The position numbers and the translations under genes were made by a program. Of a stretch of DNA of 64,000 bases, positions 24,201-49,704 are shown one piece after another. Every line of letters starts with the position of its first letter. Within the stretch, counting starts at the first letter, position 1. The notes beneath the pieces were generated by a model. It did no database searches, was not told the origin of the DNA, and was given only the letters and a program-made list of their open reading frames with translations. Source of the DNA: Pagrus major (taxonomy: Eukaryota; Chordata; Actinopteri; Spariformes; Sparidae); NCBI RefSeq assembly GCF_040436345.1, contig NC_133219.1, positions 21,541,458 through 21,605,457 on the forward strand, read 5' to 3'.

Positions 24201-26548
24201 CAAAAGAAGAATAAAGGACAGCGCTCCCATCAAACTGTTTATTCTTGCCACACGTTTCAGGCAAGACTCCCTTCTTCACCGTGTATTCTGGCAATCAAAA
24301 TATCAAAATAAAGCCAGAAAAAGGCCAAAAAAAAAGATTTTTAAAAAAAGAAGAAAATTGATGAATCCTCATATTACATTCATATTCATAATACAATGAC
24401 TTTGGATTTTGTCTGAAGCTGAACCTCTTTCAGTGTAATAATGGGCACCTGGATATTGTTTTCAGACAGACTTGAAAAGATGTAAACCTATTGTTTCAAC
24501 AAACAATTGATCAAAACGTTCAACAGTTGTCTTTTATAGATGTGTTAATGCATAAGAGAAAGGAATATAATATAGAATGCAGACAATAAAACAATTCAGA
24601 GTTATTTATGTATTTAACTGATTGCCGCTGTTTAGCTCACAGTTTTCATAATGCTCTTCACAGCATAGCTTTGGGTGCTGCTTCATTATCTCTTGTCGTC
24701 ACCTACCCGCTAATGAAGAGGATCACCTACTGGCCACAGTTTATGCTGGGTATGTGCTGTACACGATTACTCTGTGGTGTTCTACATCTAAAGGTAGTAT
24801 TTATTTCTGTCAGCAAAGCTAAAGTTGGTCTCATGTTACTGCCATTGCTTCCGTGTAGGCCTCACTTTCAACTGGGGGGCACTGCTCGGCTGGTCCGCTG
24901 TCCAGGGCTCCTGTGATTGGTCCGTGTGCCTCCCGCTGTATTTCTCAGGAGTGATGTGGACGCTGATATATGACACAATATATGCACATCAGGTGAATTT
25001 GGGGCTCCCATGTATTTAACATGAACATTTTATGGACATTTTCACTCACATTTTGCACAGAAGTTCATATAATAGCTCATCAAATAAAAAGTTTTTAGCA
25101 TTAAATTGAGGTCCTATTTCATATTCACCAAGTTATCCAGTCATCCATATTTTTTCTTCATACTCAATACACTGCCCCAGCATTCAGTCTCTAGTTCGTG
25201 GCAATAATGAGTGGTTATTTTAATCATTTACAATCGGTTTTATTATAATGATAAGATATCCATCCAGAAATTTGGATATGCATCAAATTTAGAGTGAATT
25301 TACAGTGAGTGGTTGTATTTTTATGATTCAATGATGCAGCGCTACACTTATGTAGATTTTTTGTTTAATTTGGCAATAGTAAGATTACATATTGAGTCAA
25401 TTTGTGATGATAAGAAATTGAGAATATACATTCGTTTTCAAATCCCAGCATAACAGTCGGAAAGTAAAAGTATTTTATATATATGATCCAAATGCATATA
25501 AAGGTTTTAGCCCGCCAGACAAAATTAAAACTTAGGACTGGGTTGTCTCTCCCAAATTTTACGCACAAACAAAATGCTAGGCAACAGTTGATAAATATTT
25601 TCTGATGCTGCAAAACACTTCTTTATACTGGAAATACATTTTTTTGTCTTAAAGGCAAACTATCCTGCCACCTAACCAGTTTTCCTGGAGCAAAAATCTT
25701 ATTATCTCATATACATTAGAGTGGAAATCAATAAAATATGTATTTCCTGCCTGTATGGCACAGCACTACTGCAGCATCATGTTAGCTGTGGATTAATTGT
25801 GCAGCCTGCAGGTGGAACATTAGAGCTAGACTTATGAAGAAGAGGAATGCAACAGTGTAACTCAACCGTGCCTCGTATTAAGATGTTTACTTGATTAGGT
25901 ATAGTATTCAAAATGCAAACTATTCCTTTAACTCATATGATTCTAATCTAGGGCTCAAATATTACTGTAATAACTCACATTTTAAAGTAAAAGTAAAAAA
26001 GTAAAACTCACTGAGACCTTGTTCTTTATGTGATCACCAGGACAAGGAGGACGACGTCAAGGTAGGAGTCAAATCCACTGCACTGAGGTTCCAGGAGCAA
26101 ACCAAACCCTGGCTGAGTGGCTTCGCGGTGGCCATGATGTCAGGACTGTTTGCAGCTGGGGTCAACGCTGAACAGACTCTGCCTTACTTTGCTGTACTGT
26201 CCACAGTGGCCATTCACCTCACACATCAGGTGAGAAACATAGTTTTCTATTGTGCCTACTAATGCTGGTGCCGAAGGGTTATTTATTACACAGTAAAGAG
26301 TGAGATATTCACTAAATTGGCACCGTGTGTAACAGGTGTTCTTATTGTCGGTGCAGGTTTACCATTAAATTGTCATCTTTGCTCTCTTTCAGATATACAC
26401 ACTGGACATTAACAAACCAGAGGACTGCTGGAAGAAATTCGTCTCAAACAGAAACCTTGGGCTGTTGTTATTTTTAGGAATTGTTGCTGGAAATTTGTGG
26501 AAAGAAAGAAGAGAGACTTTGCTGCAAAATGAGGAGGCATTCAGATAA
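21237..26548 (+). CDS. coq2: COQ2, 4-hydroxybenzoate polyprenyltransferase, mitochondrial
   Basis: Seven exons: 21237-21561, 22461-22627, 23013-23134, 24664-24749, 24859-24992, 26041-26229, 26393-26548. They sum to 1179 nt, 392 residues, comparable to human COQ2. The enzyme attaches the polyprenyl tail to 4-hydroxybenzoate in ubiquinone synthesis at the inner mitochondrial membrane. The first ~95 residues are rich in Arg/Ser and poor in acids, as for a transit peptide. [15 protein letters not shown] then starts the UbiA-type membrane domain. The first Asp-rich motif NDMWDKDFD is at about residues 154-162 and the second, [13 protein letters not shown], at about 271-283; both bind Mg-diphosphate in this family. 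No key residue is missing. All introns are GT-AG. The terminus [11 protein letters not shown] resembles the human ending. Confidence 0.97.
22106..22362 (+). mobile_element. MITE-like element (GGGCTGCAAC termini), coq2 intron 1
   Basis: Starts TAGGGCTGCAACTTACAATT and continues with the family's typical inner text ('ctataaaatgtc', 'ccagaaaatattcccattta', 'aaaaaatgactca'). The right terminus is eroded. Related copies lie at 36832-37167, 49180-49360, 53415-53869 and 61285-61539. Confidence 0.7.
24031..24368 (+). mobile_element. tRNA-derived SINE with target-site duplication
   Basis: In coq2 intron 3. The head holds an RNA polymerase III A box (TAGCTCAGTTGGTAGAGC, 24045-24062) and a B box (GGGTTCAAGTCTAA, about 24105-24118). 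The body reads 'cctttgctgcatgtca', and the A-rich tail ends near 24357. The flanks repeat: AAAATCTATGAATCC before the element and AAAATTGATGAATCC at its end. Within the body, 24199-24300 is a separate insertion. Teleost genomes carry many SINEs with this 'tttgctgcatgtca' body. Confidence 0.85.
24199..24300 (+). mobile_element. About 102-bp insertion nested in the SINE
   Basis: The SINE body breaks after TATCAAAATA (24189-24198) and resumes with the same ten bases at 24301-24310. The 102 bp between do not belong to the SINE. They contain 'gccacacgtttcaggcaaga' and 'cccttcttcacc', reminiscent of the repeat at 2437-2650. The source element is unknown. Confidence 0.6.
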
Positions 26549-26700
26549 GTGGGATAATCAGTACAAATATTATTTAATCACATACTACAACGTTGTACAG
26601 TTCCTGATGAGATTTCCCTCTGAAACAAAGCTACAAAAGATGTAGTGTGATTTTTAACCCACACAATAAACTTATTGCGTAATTGCAGGAATTCAACTGT
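26549..26700 (+). terminator. coq2: coq2 3' UTR and polyadenylation signal
   Basis: AATAAA at 26665-26670 lies about 120 nt after the coq2 stop. The 3' UTR is therefore short. From here to 27300 I see no gene. Confidence 0.7.
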
Positions 26701-27301
26701 AAGGTGTTGTAGTTATTGTTGCTTAATACTCTTCAAAGCTGCATTAAGCAATATATACCACTAGGGCGCAGAAAGATTCCACAATAATGGCCACCTTCCA
26801 ATTTACTGGTCTTTTTTGTTTCATTCATGTCTGCCAGCTGTTGAGAAACCTACCTGTGGGTTTAGTTCAGCTTTGTTAATGAGTCAAATATTTACTCTAT
26901 CTCCCACTCCAGCGTGTCTGAACTAGTGTGCAGGAAAGAGGTGCCATTCATGTGAGATATTTTGAGTGGTTGGTGAGAGAAGTCATCTTCCAATCATTCA
27001 GTAAATATGCAGGTTGCGCAAATAAAAATATGTGATTGCAAAAGTGATCTTTAGTTTGTGGGACCAGTTTATTAAGAAAGAGTGGTGGCCCAAACATACA
27101 GAAATAAAGTTCACATTCCAGTTACATCCTCTTCTAAGACTCAATATTATTAACAGTCCAACAACAAAAAAGAAGAGAAATACAGAATTAGAATATAGTT
27201 AGACAATAGCACAACCTTCACATGTTGAGAGAAATATGAAGTCCATTCATATAATTTAGTGACACAACAAGTCTGTTGGTAACACTTAACAATAACCATC
27301 A

Positions 27302-27590
27302 TTAAGGGTGCAATATGTCAGATTTTAGTTAAAAACATTATCAACAGAATGTGAGGATATTACAGTTTTGATTGTGTTCCTGAGATATCTACTGAAGTTA
27401 GCATGCTAACCAGCTAACCCCGGCCTGTTTTGGTCCAATGCCCCTGAGCTGCCCATCTGGGCCGCTAGCTGCACGGCTAACTGAGCTAACTGGCTAATGA
27501 GAGCTACAGTTAACAGCATTTAGTGATTACTCCGTTTTATTTTGTGTATGAATTTGACAGGTGGCCAATTCTTACATATTGCACTGTTAA
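27302..27590 (+). mobile_element. MITE-like element with TTAA flanks, copy 2
   Basis: Starts TTAAGGGTGCAATATGTCAG and ends CTTACATATTGCACTGTTAA, so the ends are inverted repeats and TTAA lies at both edges. It shares ends and the inner 'gaggtggccaattcttacat'-like block with the longer copy at 6045-6598 but is about half its length. Confidence 0.72.
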
Positions 27591-27927
27591 TAAATGGTAA
27601 ATGTTTAGTTAATTAAGCTTTAGTTAATCGTTAAATAAAAGTGATGAAATACTAAATGCTAATAAACCATTTACTAGGCAATTTTTTAATTGTAAAGTTG
27701 CTACTGATATTAATAATACTTTGTAAAAGGTTAATAAATACAGTATACATCATTTATAAACATTATGAAGTTGCAACCAATGTTTATTAACCAATACAAT
27801 TGCTTGATAAATGGTTTATAAAGTAAAACAGTGAAATAACTTTTTACTAAAATTTTGCTTTTACCCTCTACCATGAACCCTTTATATCACAAAAGCATAG
27901 GTGTGGGAGTGTGTTCACATGACTACA

Positions 27928-29871
27928 TTAGTAAACTGTGTTGAGTTTCAGTAAGATGAAGAGAATTATATTAAATAGTGGAAACAGACCTATGTATGTT
28001 AAAGACAAAAGTCTCAAAGCAAACAGATTTCTTAATTCTACTGCTATGACAACACATGCAACAATCATTTGAGTGTTTATCCAGCTGAAAAAAGTGTATA
28101 TTTTCTTCAATGTTGAGGAAAGTTTGGGGTGCAGGTGCCTGTGTATATTATTATCTGCTTTCACCGTTGCTGCCCAGGTCCAAAACCCCACAAAGTGCCC
28201 TAAATGCAAGCCGTGCCACCACACTGAGAAACTAAAAGTCATGAACAACGGGAAGCGTTTGCACCTTGTGTAAACCAGTCTGCGCAGCCACGAAGCTGTT
28301 GTGGCGTTCCATCGACGGGCAAACTCTGAAATACGGCTTGATGCCTCGATTGTCCAGAAATCTCCATCAGATAGTCTGCTCCAGTCTGGGGACTCTTCTG
28401 GTGAATTTTCCCAAAAGCCGAACCCGGCTGCGTTATTGAGACATTCACTGATCCTCCAGTGAGAATAATACTGGATCCTCAAAACCACAGACAGACCCCA
28501 AACCCACAGGGCGCCATAGAGAATGATTGAACTGGAGGGATCGTAGATTTTATGTTTAAGAAAATAGACAAGCAAATACCGCAAACACTCCAGCAGTAAC
28601 ACTTGCATCAGCTTTAGGAAGACCACGCGAAGAGGATTAGGTGGAGGGCTGAGTCTGATATCTGCCATTAGGGACACAAATCGGCTGTAGGAGCACAAAG
28701 GGCCACCGAGCAGTGTGGTGAAATTAAGGATGTAGCTAATGAGAGGGAGAAGCATCACACAAGCCACCCTGCTGGATGAAGCATCAAATGTTAACACGAC
28801 TCGTTTCTCCTGGAGATCCATGGACACTGAGGTGATTCTCTGAGTGAGCAGCATCAGAGAGGACACTGCCAAAAACAGTCTGAAAAGAGCAAAAATTGTT
28901 AATTTGATCACTCGAGTCAGAAAGAGAAATTAATGTTTAAATATCTGTACGCATTTTATGTTTTCTCCCCAATGAAAAGAGAAGAGTAGCATCCAAATTA
29001 GGTTCAAAGTTTCCTCCTTTAGGGTGGAAATAACACGTGAGAGAACAATCAAACCATAATGTCCATTCAGTAGCTGTTCTAGAGGTTTCGATCGCATTAC
29101 AAAGTTGATTCTTCAAACAAAAGTTCAAATTTCTGACAAAAAGTCAGCATGAATGAGGAGTCTGAGAGGAAAGCTTAAACATCTCCAAAATTATATCAGG
29201 CGGTACCTGTTAGTAGGATCGATTAACAACAAGGAAAATAAAGAATATCGCCAAACCGATCCTTTAAATACATTAATTATTACCCAGACAGCTAATCTGA
29301 TCATTCATAATTGATATTGGATTCTCTGGCAAAGCATAATGGTGTAGACTTACATACTGCTGAACTAATTTAACATTAGTACCTGATGCAGACCGGCTCA
29401 TGCAGGTAGTATTCCCTGTACTGTATAAGCAAGTGCCAGAAGGTTTGCCACAACATTTGGATACCAAATGCCCAGACGTGGATACAGCTGGGATCCACAG
29501 AGCACACGAGCAGAATAAAGACAAAGGTGGAGGTGAACAGGAGCAGGCTGTAGATGCCCATTGTGACAAGAGCCAGGACACATCCTCCAACAGAAACAAA
29601 CAGGTACCTGTAGATAAAAAAATCAAGTTGACAACCAGAGTTGTGGCAGTTAGACGATTAATGAATTAGTGGGTCAACAGAAAAATGTGCCTTTGAAAAA
29701 TACGGTTGTGTATATGATAAAATCAATCAATTGATTTGTAATTACATACCTGTAGGTCAAGGACAGATATCCCCACTTAGCGAGACAATAAAACAAAAAT
29801 GCGTATGGAAGCGAAAAACATTGGTGCATCAAAAACTGATGATGCTCCCACAACCATTTCACCAAACCCAT
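27928..29871 (-). CDS. mboat4: MBOAT4, ghrelin O-acyltransferase
   Basis: Three coding exons: 29871-29750, 29607-29383, 28879-27928. They sum to 1299 nt, 432 residues (human 435). The enzyme adds a medium-chain acyl group, usually octanoyl, to Ser3 of ghrelin in the ER membrane. The protein is strongly hydrophobic, with many membrane segments. Matches to human MBOAT4 include TFWHLLIQYREYYLHEP, SSLMLLTQRITS, LLGGPLCSYSRF, YYSHWRISECLNNAAGFG and FARRWNATTASWLRRLV. By my count the two catalytic MBOAT residues fall at Asn307 (RRWN) and His338 (WWHGLH), the same numbers as in human. The start MGLVKWLWEHH gives the human-like length; an in-frame ATG further upstream at 29910 (MFFLVGSA) would add 13 residues. 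The closest other family, HHAT, has different text around the His. Confidence 0.94.
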
Positions 29872-30599
29872 AACTGAGTCTGAGAGTGCAGATCCCACAA
29901 GGAAGAACAAAGCAACTGATGGCCGTTGTTTGGTGCAGATTGTCCTAATAAAGAGGTGAAATGTGTTTGTTTAACCTGAACTGACTATCTTTGTCATTCC
30001 ACCTGTGGCTTGCATTAAAGCCGTTCCTTTTGTTTACCATTATTACACAGTACTGATAATAGTTATGGCCGTTTTTAACATTGTCAGTAGGGAAGGGATA
30101 CAAAAGCCTTTTGTTAGTCCATATTTCTGCAACCGCAGCAACCAAACCAACCAAACAAGTTTGCCTGAGTTTGCCTTTTTTATTTGCCAAAATCAAACAT
30201 GTAGCAGCTTGATGTTAATTTGTATTACAGGCTGGTTTTGTACTTTCTGTGAGTATTTCATGATGCTGTATACTTCTATGCCACTACATTTCAGCAGGGA
30301 ATGTCTCCCTTTTTACTTCACTACATTTATCTGAAATCTGTAATCACTGTTCAGATGAGGATTTTAAATGCAAGACATAGCTAAGCCTATAAAACACAAG
30401 ACAATGGTAAAAAGTAACCTTTATTTGCTTTAAAAATCAGTGCGTAGTTGTGGCTCCTTGTCATGACAGATATTTTCCCCTTGAACTTCTCTTATGGTTT
30501 CATGTGAGTGATTGTTTATAGTCTGAATAGGTAAAATGAGTCCAATGTTTTACAAAAAAGAAAACAAATATCACATAAACGTTTAAAAAGAATATGATA

Positions 30600-30710
30600 A
30601 TAATAATAATAAACTATATTTTTATAATGCCTTTCAAATCCAGAATTAAAAGGCACTTCAAAATACACAAGCATACAATATCAGTGCAAAGATAGCGACT
30701 CATAGAGAAA
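30600..30710 (+). repeat. Interspersed repeat fragment ('tataatgcctttcaaa' type)
   Basis: 'aaactatatttttataatgc' then 'ctttcaaatcc' and 'aaaaggcacttcaaaatac' resembles the start of the common teleost repeat seen more completely at 43791-43990. It is diverged and short. Confidence 0.45.
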
Positions 30711-30837
30711 TAAAACACAATATAATGCAGTAAAAACAGGGAATTCAAGAGTAATAAACAATGAATCACTGGACTAAACTAACTAGCTGTATATAAAGGA
30801 GTTAAATCCATCTCCATCTTGAGCAGCTTTAAAGTTT

Positions 30838-31210
30838 GTTGACATACTGGCGCTCAACTTGCGGTGCTGGCTTTAATTTGTATGAAGAAGCAGGTAAAGG
30901 AGTATGAAGAGTTGTTAAAGTGGGAAGGGGTCTAATTAGTAGAAGTTGGTAGAAAAGTTGAATAAATCTCATAATGTATGAAGGATGTGGAACATTATAA
31001 GGTTTACATGGAATTTCTAGCTTAAAGTATGAATCAGTAGATAAAAGTTGAAAGTATGAATGACGGATGCAAACCAAAGTAAAATCTGGCAGCTAAACCG
31101 TATTGCTTCACTAATCGCTTGGAGCTAAACTGAATAGCCGGCTTAATTTTGTATGACGAAGCAGTTGAAGTATGAATGATGGCTGGGAGCTAAACTGCAT
31201 CGCTGGGACA
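30838..31210. repeat. Degenerate internal repeat
   Basis: Recurring strings include 'aatttgtatgaagaagcag' (30874) against 'aattttgtatgacgaagcag' (31146), 'gtatgaatga' at about 31052 and 31170, and 'gagctaaactg' at about 31121 and 31187. The spacing is irregular, so this is not a simple tandem array. It may be an old duplicated or satellite-like piece. Confidence 0.5.
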
Positions 31211-31434
31211 AAATCTGTGTCACCAATTGAAAAAAAGCTGTTTTTTTTTTTTACATAAACATGAGACAAATAAACAAAACAACAATAGATGGGTCTCCTG
31301 AGGACACTTAAAAAATGTTGAACGTTGCTTGGAAATGCTTGTTGCCACAGTTCGTGACACACAAAGTTACTGAAGTTGGGGTCACAGGTCGCAGGGCCAA
31401 TGTGTTTTATGTCCATAAAAAGCACTTCAGGGTG

Positions 31435-32510
31435 CAGTCAGTGGGGGAAGAAATCTGCAGATCCACCAAGTAAAAATACGAATACAACACTGTGAAAATA
31501 CAAGTAAAAGTATGTATGAGGAGCAAAATATCAAAAGTAAAATGACTCACTATGCAAAAAAAGTTCCCCTATATCTGATGATTTTGGATTAATATTACTG
31601 GTGTATTGTTTGTGGCATGTTACTGCTGTAGATGTTTATGGTTGTGCTAATTTAACTGCATCATTTCCTGTATTGTGTATTAGCATTACTGAATGCATAG
31701 TGTATGGATATATTATCAAGACGAAATCCATGTTAAGCTCTCACTCTTGTTACGTCCTTTTCATTGGGACGTTTTGGTTTCATAAAGAGAAATAGGTGTG
31801 TGCCTAGATTACGTAACCAGGAAACGGATGTCTACCTGTAATCATATCATAAATGAACACAAATGAAACTCTTGTCTTGAAGAATACTTTCTCTACAACA
31901 ACTGTTGGGTGGTTTAATATACAGCCGTACATCATATGCTGTAAGATCACCGTAGGTTTTCAGCATTGTCACAATGCATTTTCATTTCAGCTAAGCCAAG
32001 AGGGTTTTTAAATCAATAAATAAACGTCTCGTCAAGTCAGTTTGGGATCTCAGAGCTTCCAGATACATGAATAACACCGGACAAGCTTTTATTTGTTTCT
32101 GTTGTTGTTGTTTTTTTAACATTTTAAAACTAGTCGCCAGCTACTTCAGTTGTTTCGAACAGTGTTGCAAAACCTGTTCAGCTGTGAAGCTCCAGGATTG
32201 TTTTGCTTCACCCACCTTTTCATTGGCATGGGGATGAGAAGAGAATGACAGAAATTCATTTGTGGGTGAACTTTATTCCTTCAGTTTATCAGAAGAGTTC
32301 ACACTCAATATCACAACATTTGTAAATACGTGGGATTTAACGAGACAAGAAGGGCATGGAAAATTGTGATCTGAAAAGTAACTGTAGCTGACAAATGTAG
32401 TGGAGTAAAAGGAATATTTGCATCAGATTTAATGCACCTTTAAGTAAAGTACGAGTCCCTCCAGTTTATACTTGTGTAAATGTACTTTGTTACATTCCAC
32501 CATTGATCGT
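31435..32510 (+). repeat. Interspersed repeat family with 'aagtaaaagta' ends, split copy
   Basis: The left part (31435-31720) begins 'tcagtgggggaagaaatctg' and runs through 'gaggagcaaaatatcaaaag'. The right part (32380-32510) ends 'tgtactttgttacattccac'. Both are typical of an abundant teleost repeat. The sequence between does not fit, so the copy seems interrupted or rearranged. Confidence 0.45.
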
Positions 32511-32950
32511 AGGCCTTGTATCTCCCCTCGCTGACTCCTTGCGGTCTACAAGGGCTCGGTCTCCATTGAAAGCAACATTCGCTTGAAGGCTTTCTGGCTT
32601 TATACCCACTTTTGCAGCAATTAAGAGTAATAGGATTCTTAGGAACAGTAAGAACATGTAATGACTCACCAGCAGTTATTAAGCTCTTGTTTCTCCCTCT
32701 ATAACTATCTCAGGCGTGTTTCCACGTGATGCATTCGTGTTTTGTGTGAATATAATAGGAATTAACAGTGACCTATGTGTCTTTATTGTATCTTGGTGTT
32801 ATAATGCAGCCTACTGTCCCGTTTTTCACCCACTATCTGCATCTGATAAAGCCTGTGAGGGCTCAGTGTTCAGGCTGGACTTTGACGACCCTCTCCTGCA
32901 AATATCTCACGTGAGAAAGTTAAGCAGCTGTTTGACCGGGGCTCATCACC

Positions 32951-33167
32951 GCGTCACGCAGCACGCCCCGCTCTGATTGGTCCGCTCTTGTGCAACTGTG
33001 CAGTTGTATAAACTCTGCAGTTTGAAGGAGTTGGCAGAGTCTCCTGCAGGGATCGCATCAGTCCGAGTGAAAGGGGGGAAAACTCTGCCGAAGCCAGGGG
33101 TGGACAAGGCGTCACCAGGTTTTTTTTTTTTTTTTTTTGCGGACTTGTCTTGCGGAGTGATTTAGAG
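32951..33167 (+). promoter_or_regulatory. gldc: gldc core promoter and 5' UTR
   Basis: An inverted CCAAT box (ATTGG, 32976-32980) lies about 27 bp before TATAAA (33007-33012), and a CRE-like GCGTCACGCA lies at 32951-32960. Transcription should start near 33035-33045, giving a 5' UTR of about 125 nt that ends at the ATG at 33168. A run of 19 T (33120-33138) lies in this leader. The layout is seen directly; the start site is inferred. Confidence 0.65.
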
Positions 33168-47355
<14,188 letters not shown>

Positions 47356-48150
47356 ATGCTCCCCGTGCTCCGCTCCAAGTTTCCGGCTTAAGCTCTAAAA
47401 CCTCACAGACTTTACACCCATTTTCACAGTGAAGCAGAATAATTGTCTCTATATTTTATTATGATGGATCAAATTATGTAAAAAGAAATCCATGCTGTCA
47501 GGCTCTTCATGGGAGGGAAAACTGGACAGCACTTGCTGCGATTCATTTTCTTCCAGCTCTGTCCAAGTTTGTCTGTCTTTAAACATTAGCGCCCTACAAA
47601 TTGTGGTTGATTACCTCAAAAAGTGAGCTCTAGCCGACTAATTGCCAATGGGTGTCAAAGTCTGTGAGGTGGACATTGGAACTAGGCTTTGTATAATCGC
47701 GCCCTTTTTACTGGGGTCATGGGGTTTTACCTTCTCGAACTCTTCCGATGGACCAAAGGTGCAACGTTTGCAAAATGTGTGCACCCTTCGACACCAAGGC
47801 CGCTCCGTAACACACTTCTGAAACACTGTACTTTAAGATGAGTACAGTTAATTTATAGACTCCCAACATCAATTAAAAAACGCCCTTGGTGCCTCAATTT
47901 CTGTTGTGTAAAATAGCTGCCTTGACTTTCCCCACCTTTTTTTTTCTTCCTCCAAATACCTGACAAAGTAGGTAGTTCGTTGTAGTCTTTTGTTAATATG
48001 CATCTGTTGTGTGAACATGTCTTAATGTGTGTTGTGACATTTGTTGACAGTAGTTGGGGATAGTCTTGATTTTAAATTCATTTTCTAATCTAAACTGTTT
48101 TGTCTGTAGAAAAAAAGATGTCGGTATTAAACATTTGTCTTTAAGTGTGT
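47356..48150 (+). terminator. gldc: gldc 3' UTR and polyadenylation signal
   Basis: An 0.8-kb 3' UTR follows the gldc stop. The likely signal is ATTAAA near 48126-48131, followed by a T/G-rich stretch. The end is inferred from the signal alone. Confidence 0.55.
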
Positions 48151-48649
48151 ACTTGATTTCTATGAGGACAGGTCACAGCTAAGGCAACAGTGCCACCTAG
48201 TGGTTACTGGTGGAACACTTCAATGTATCACAATCTGATCTCATGACTGTAAAAATACTTTATACTGAAAAAATGGAGTAGCACTGTTTCCCCGATCTAC
48301 ATCAGGTCTTTAACCCAAATTTAACTGGATGTTTTAGTAAACTGCATTCCTTTACTCACACATTCTTATTTGTATCCATATACCAGTTTATCAATATCTG
48401 TATATTAGATATTTTCCAAAAATGCCCAACATTCCCCAGCCGCTACTTTGCAGGATTTTTCAGCTTCTTTGTCTATTATAACAACTTAATATCCGAGTCA
48501 TTGAACAAAACAAGACATTTTATAAACATAAACATGAGCTGCAGAAAATTGTGATTTGCAGTATTCACTATTTCCTGACTAGACTGAATTGGTGGGGCCG
48601 ATGCAGATACCTGTATTAGAAACCAAAACATTTCAATCGACATATTCAG

Positions 48650-49135
48650 TGTTGTAAAAAACACCCAAAAGTCTTGAGTAAAAGTATAAATAGTAAAAGA
48701 TAGAGGTAAAATGTTACTTTAGTAAAAGTGAAAGTCATCCATATGATAGCACTTGTACTAATAATTAAGTCTCGAGTACATTTATTGCCAGAAAAATTAC
48801 TTTTGGTATTTAAGTATCAAAAGTCAAGTAATATCTACATTTGTCTGATTTGTCGGTTTCTACCAAATATCCAATATTTTTCTGATTGCCAGAGTCAGCC
48901 TTTTTTAAAAAAATCTGATTGCCAATAAAATACAATAATTTAGAAATGCACTACTTTGGCTATATGTTGACTTCTAGTAACTAGAGTTTTCAAATAAATG
49001 TAGAGGAGTGAAAATTTGGTATTTGCCTCAAAACTGTAATGGAGTGAAAATATACAGCTGCAGAAAATGTACATACTTGAGTTAAGTACATCAAAATTGT
49101 ACAGTACTTTGAGTACATTTCATCATAACATTTAA
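48650..49135 (-). repeat. Interspersed repeat, 'aagtaaaagta' family
   Basis: Left: 'aaaagtcttgagtaaaagta'. Right: 'gtacagtactttgagtacat'. It belongs to the same abundant teleost repeat type as the fragments at 31435-32510. It lies between gldc and the SLC16 gene; no gene is present at 48150-49700. Confidence 0.55.
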
Positions 49136-49179
49136 TGTTAATATAACAAACTGTATATTGCCCTTGTAATGGCAATTAT

Positions 49180-49360
49180 AACTGCAACAAATGATTAATT
49201 TCACTATTGACTTTTAGTTTCTCGACTAAACATTTGGTCCATAAAAGCAATTAAATAATCAAAATGTCCCTCACAATTTCCCAAAAGTTTCTTTTTTAAA
49301 TCTGACCGACAATCCAAAACCCAAAGATATTCAACTAATTTTCACATTTGAGAGGATTCA
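49180..49360 (+). mobile_element. MITE-like fragment (GGGCTGCAAC family), gldc-SLC16 gap
   Basis: Starts 'aactgcaacaaatgattaat' and contains 'cacaatttcccaaaag' and 'aatccaaaacccaaagatat', the family's inner text. The right terminus is not recognisable. Confidence 0.6.
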
Positions 49361-49704
49361 TCCAGTGTACTCTTGGCAGTTTTGCTTCACAGAATAAGAC
49401 TTAATAAAATAGTCACAGATAAAACACTGAGCTGGTTCCCACATGTGTACTGAGGGGCTAAAGCTGATTTGATAATTGGCTTACGTAACTGTACTTTAAC
49501 TCCGGAGCCATTCCTACAGTGCATACCACATTCCTAAAGGACTCTACAAAAATATCCTCTTCCTGGTTCCAGTTTCATGTTTTGGTGGGCAGCTCCTGAG
49601 AGCTTGACCAGGCTGTTTGGGATCTCCCTTTGAGAGAGTTACAAAGGCAGACAAGACAAACAATACAGAGGACGGGAAAAGTAAGACACGAGAGTCAGGC
49701 ATTT

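Larger units (their letters stand above)
29872..32975. other. mboat4-gldc intergenic gap, repeat rich
   Basis: No gene is supported here. The gap holds fragments of a repeat with 'ctactccactacattt'-like text (30235-30380 and 31435-31560), a related end piece at 32380-32510, an interspersed-repeat fragment at 30600-30700 and a degenerate internal repeat at 30838-31210. Reading frames of up to about 109 codons occur, but none resembles a protein I know. Confidence 0.6.
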
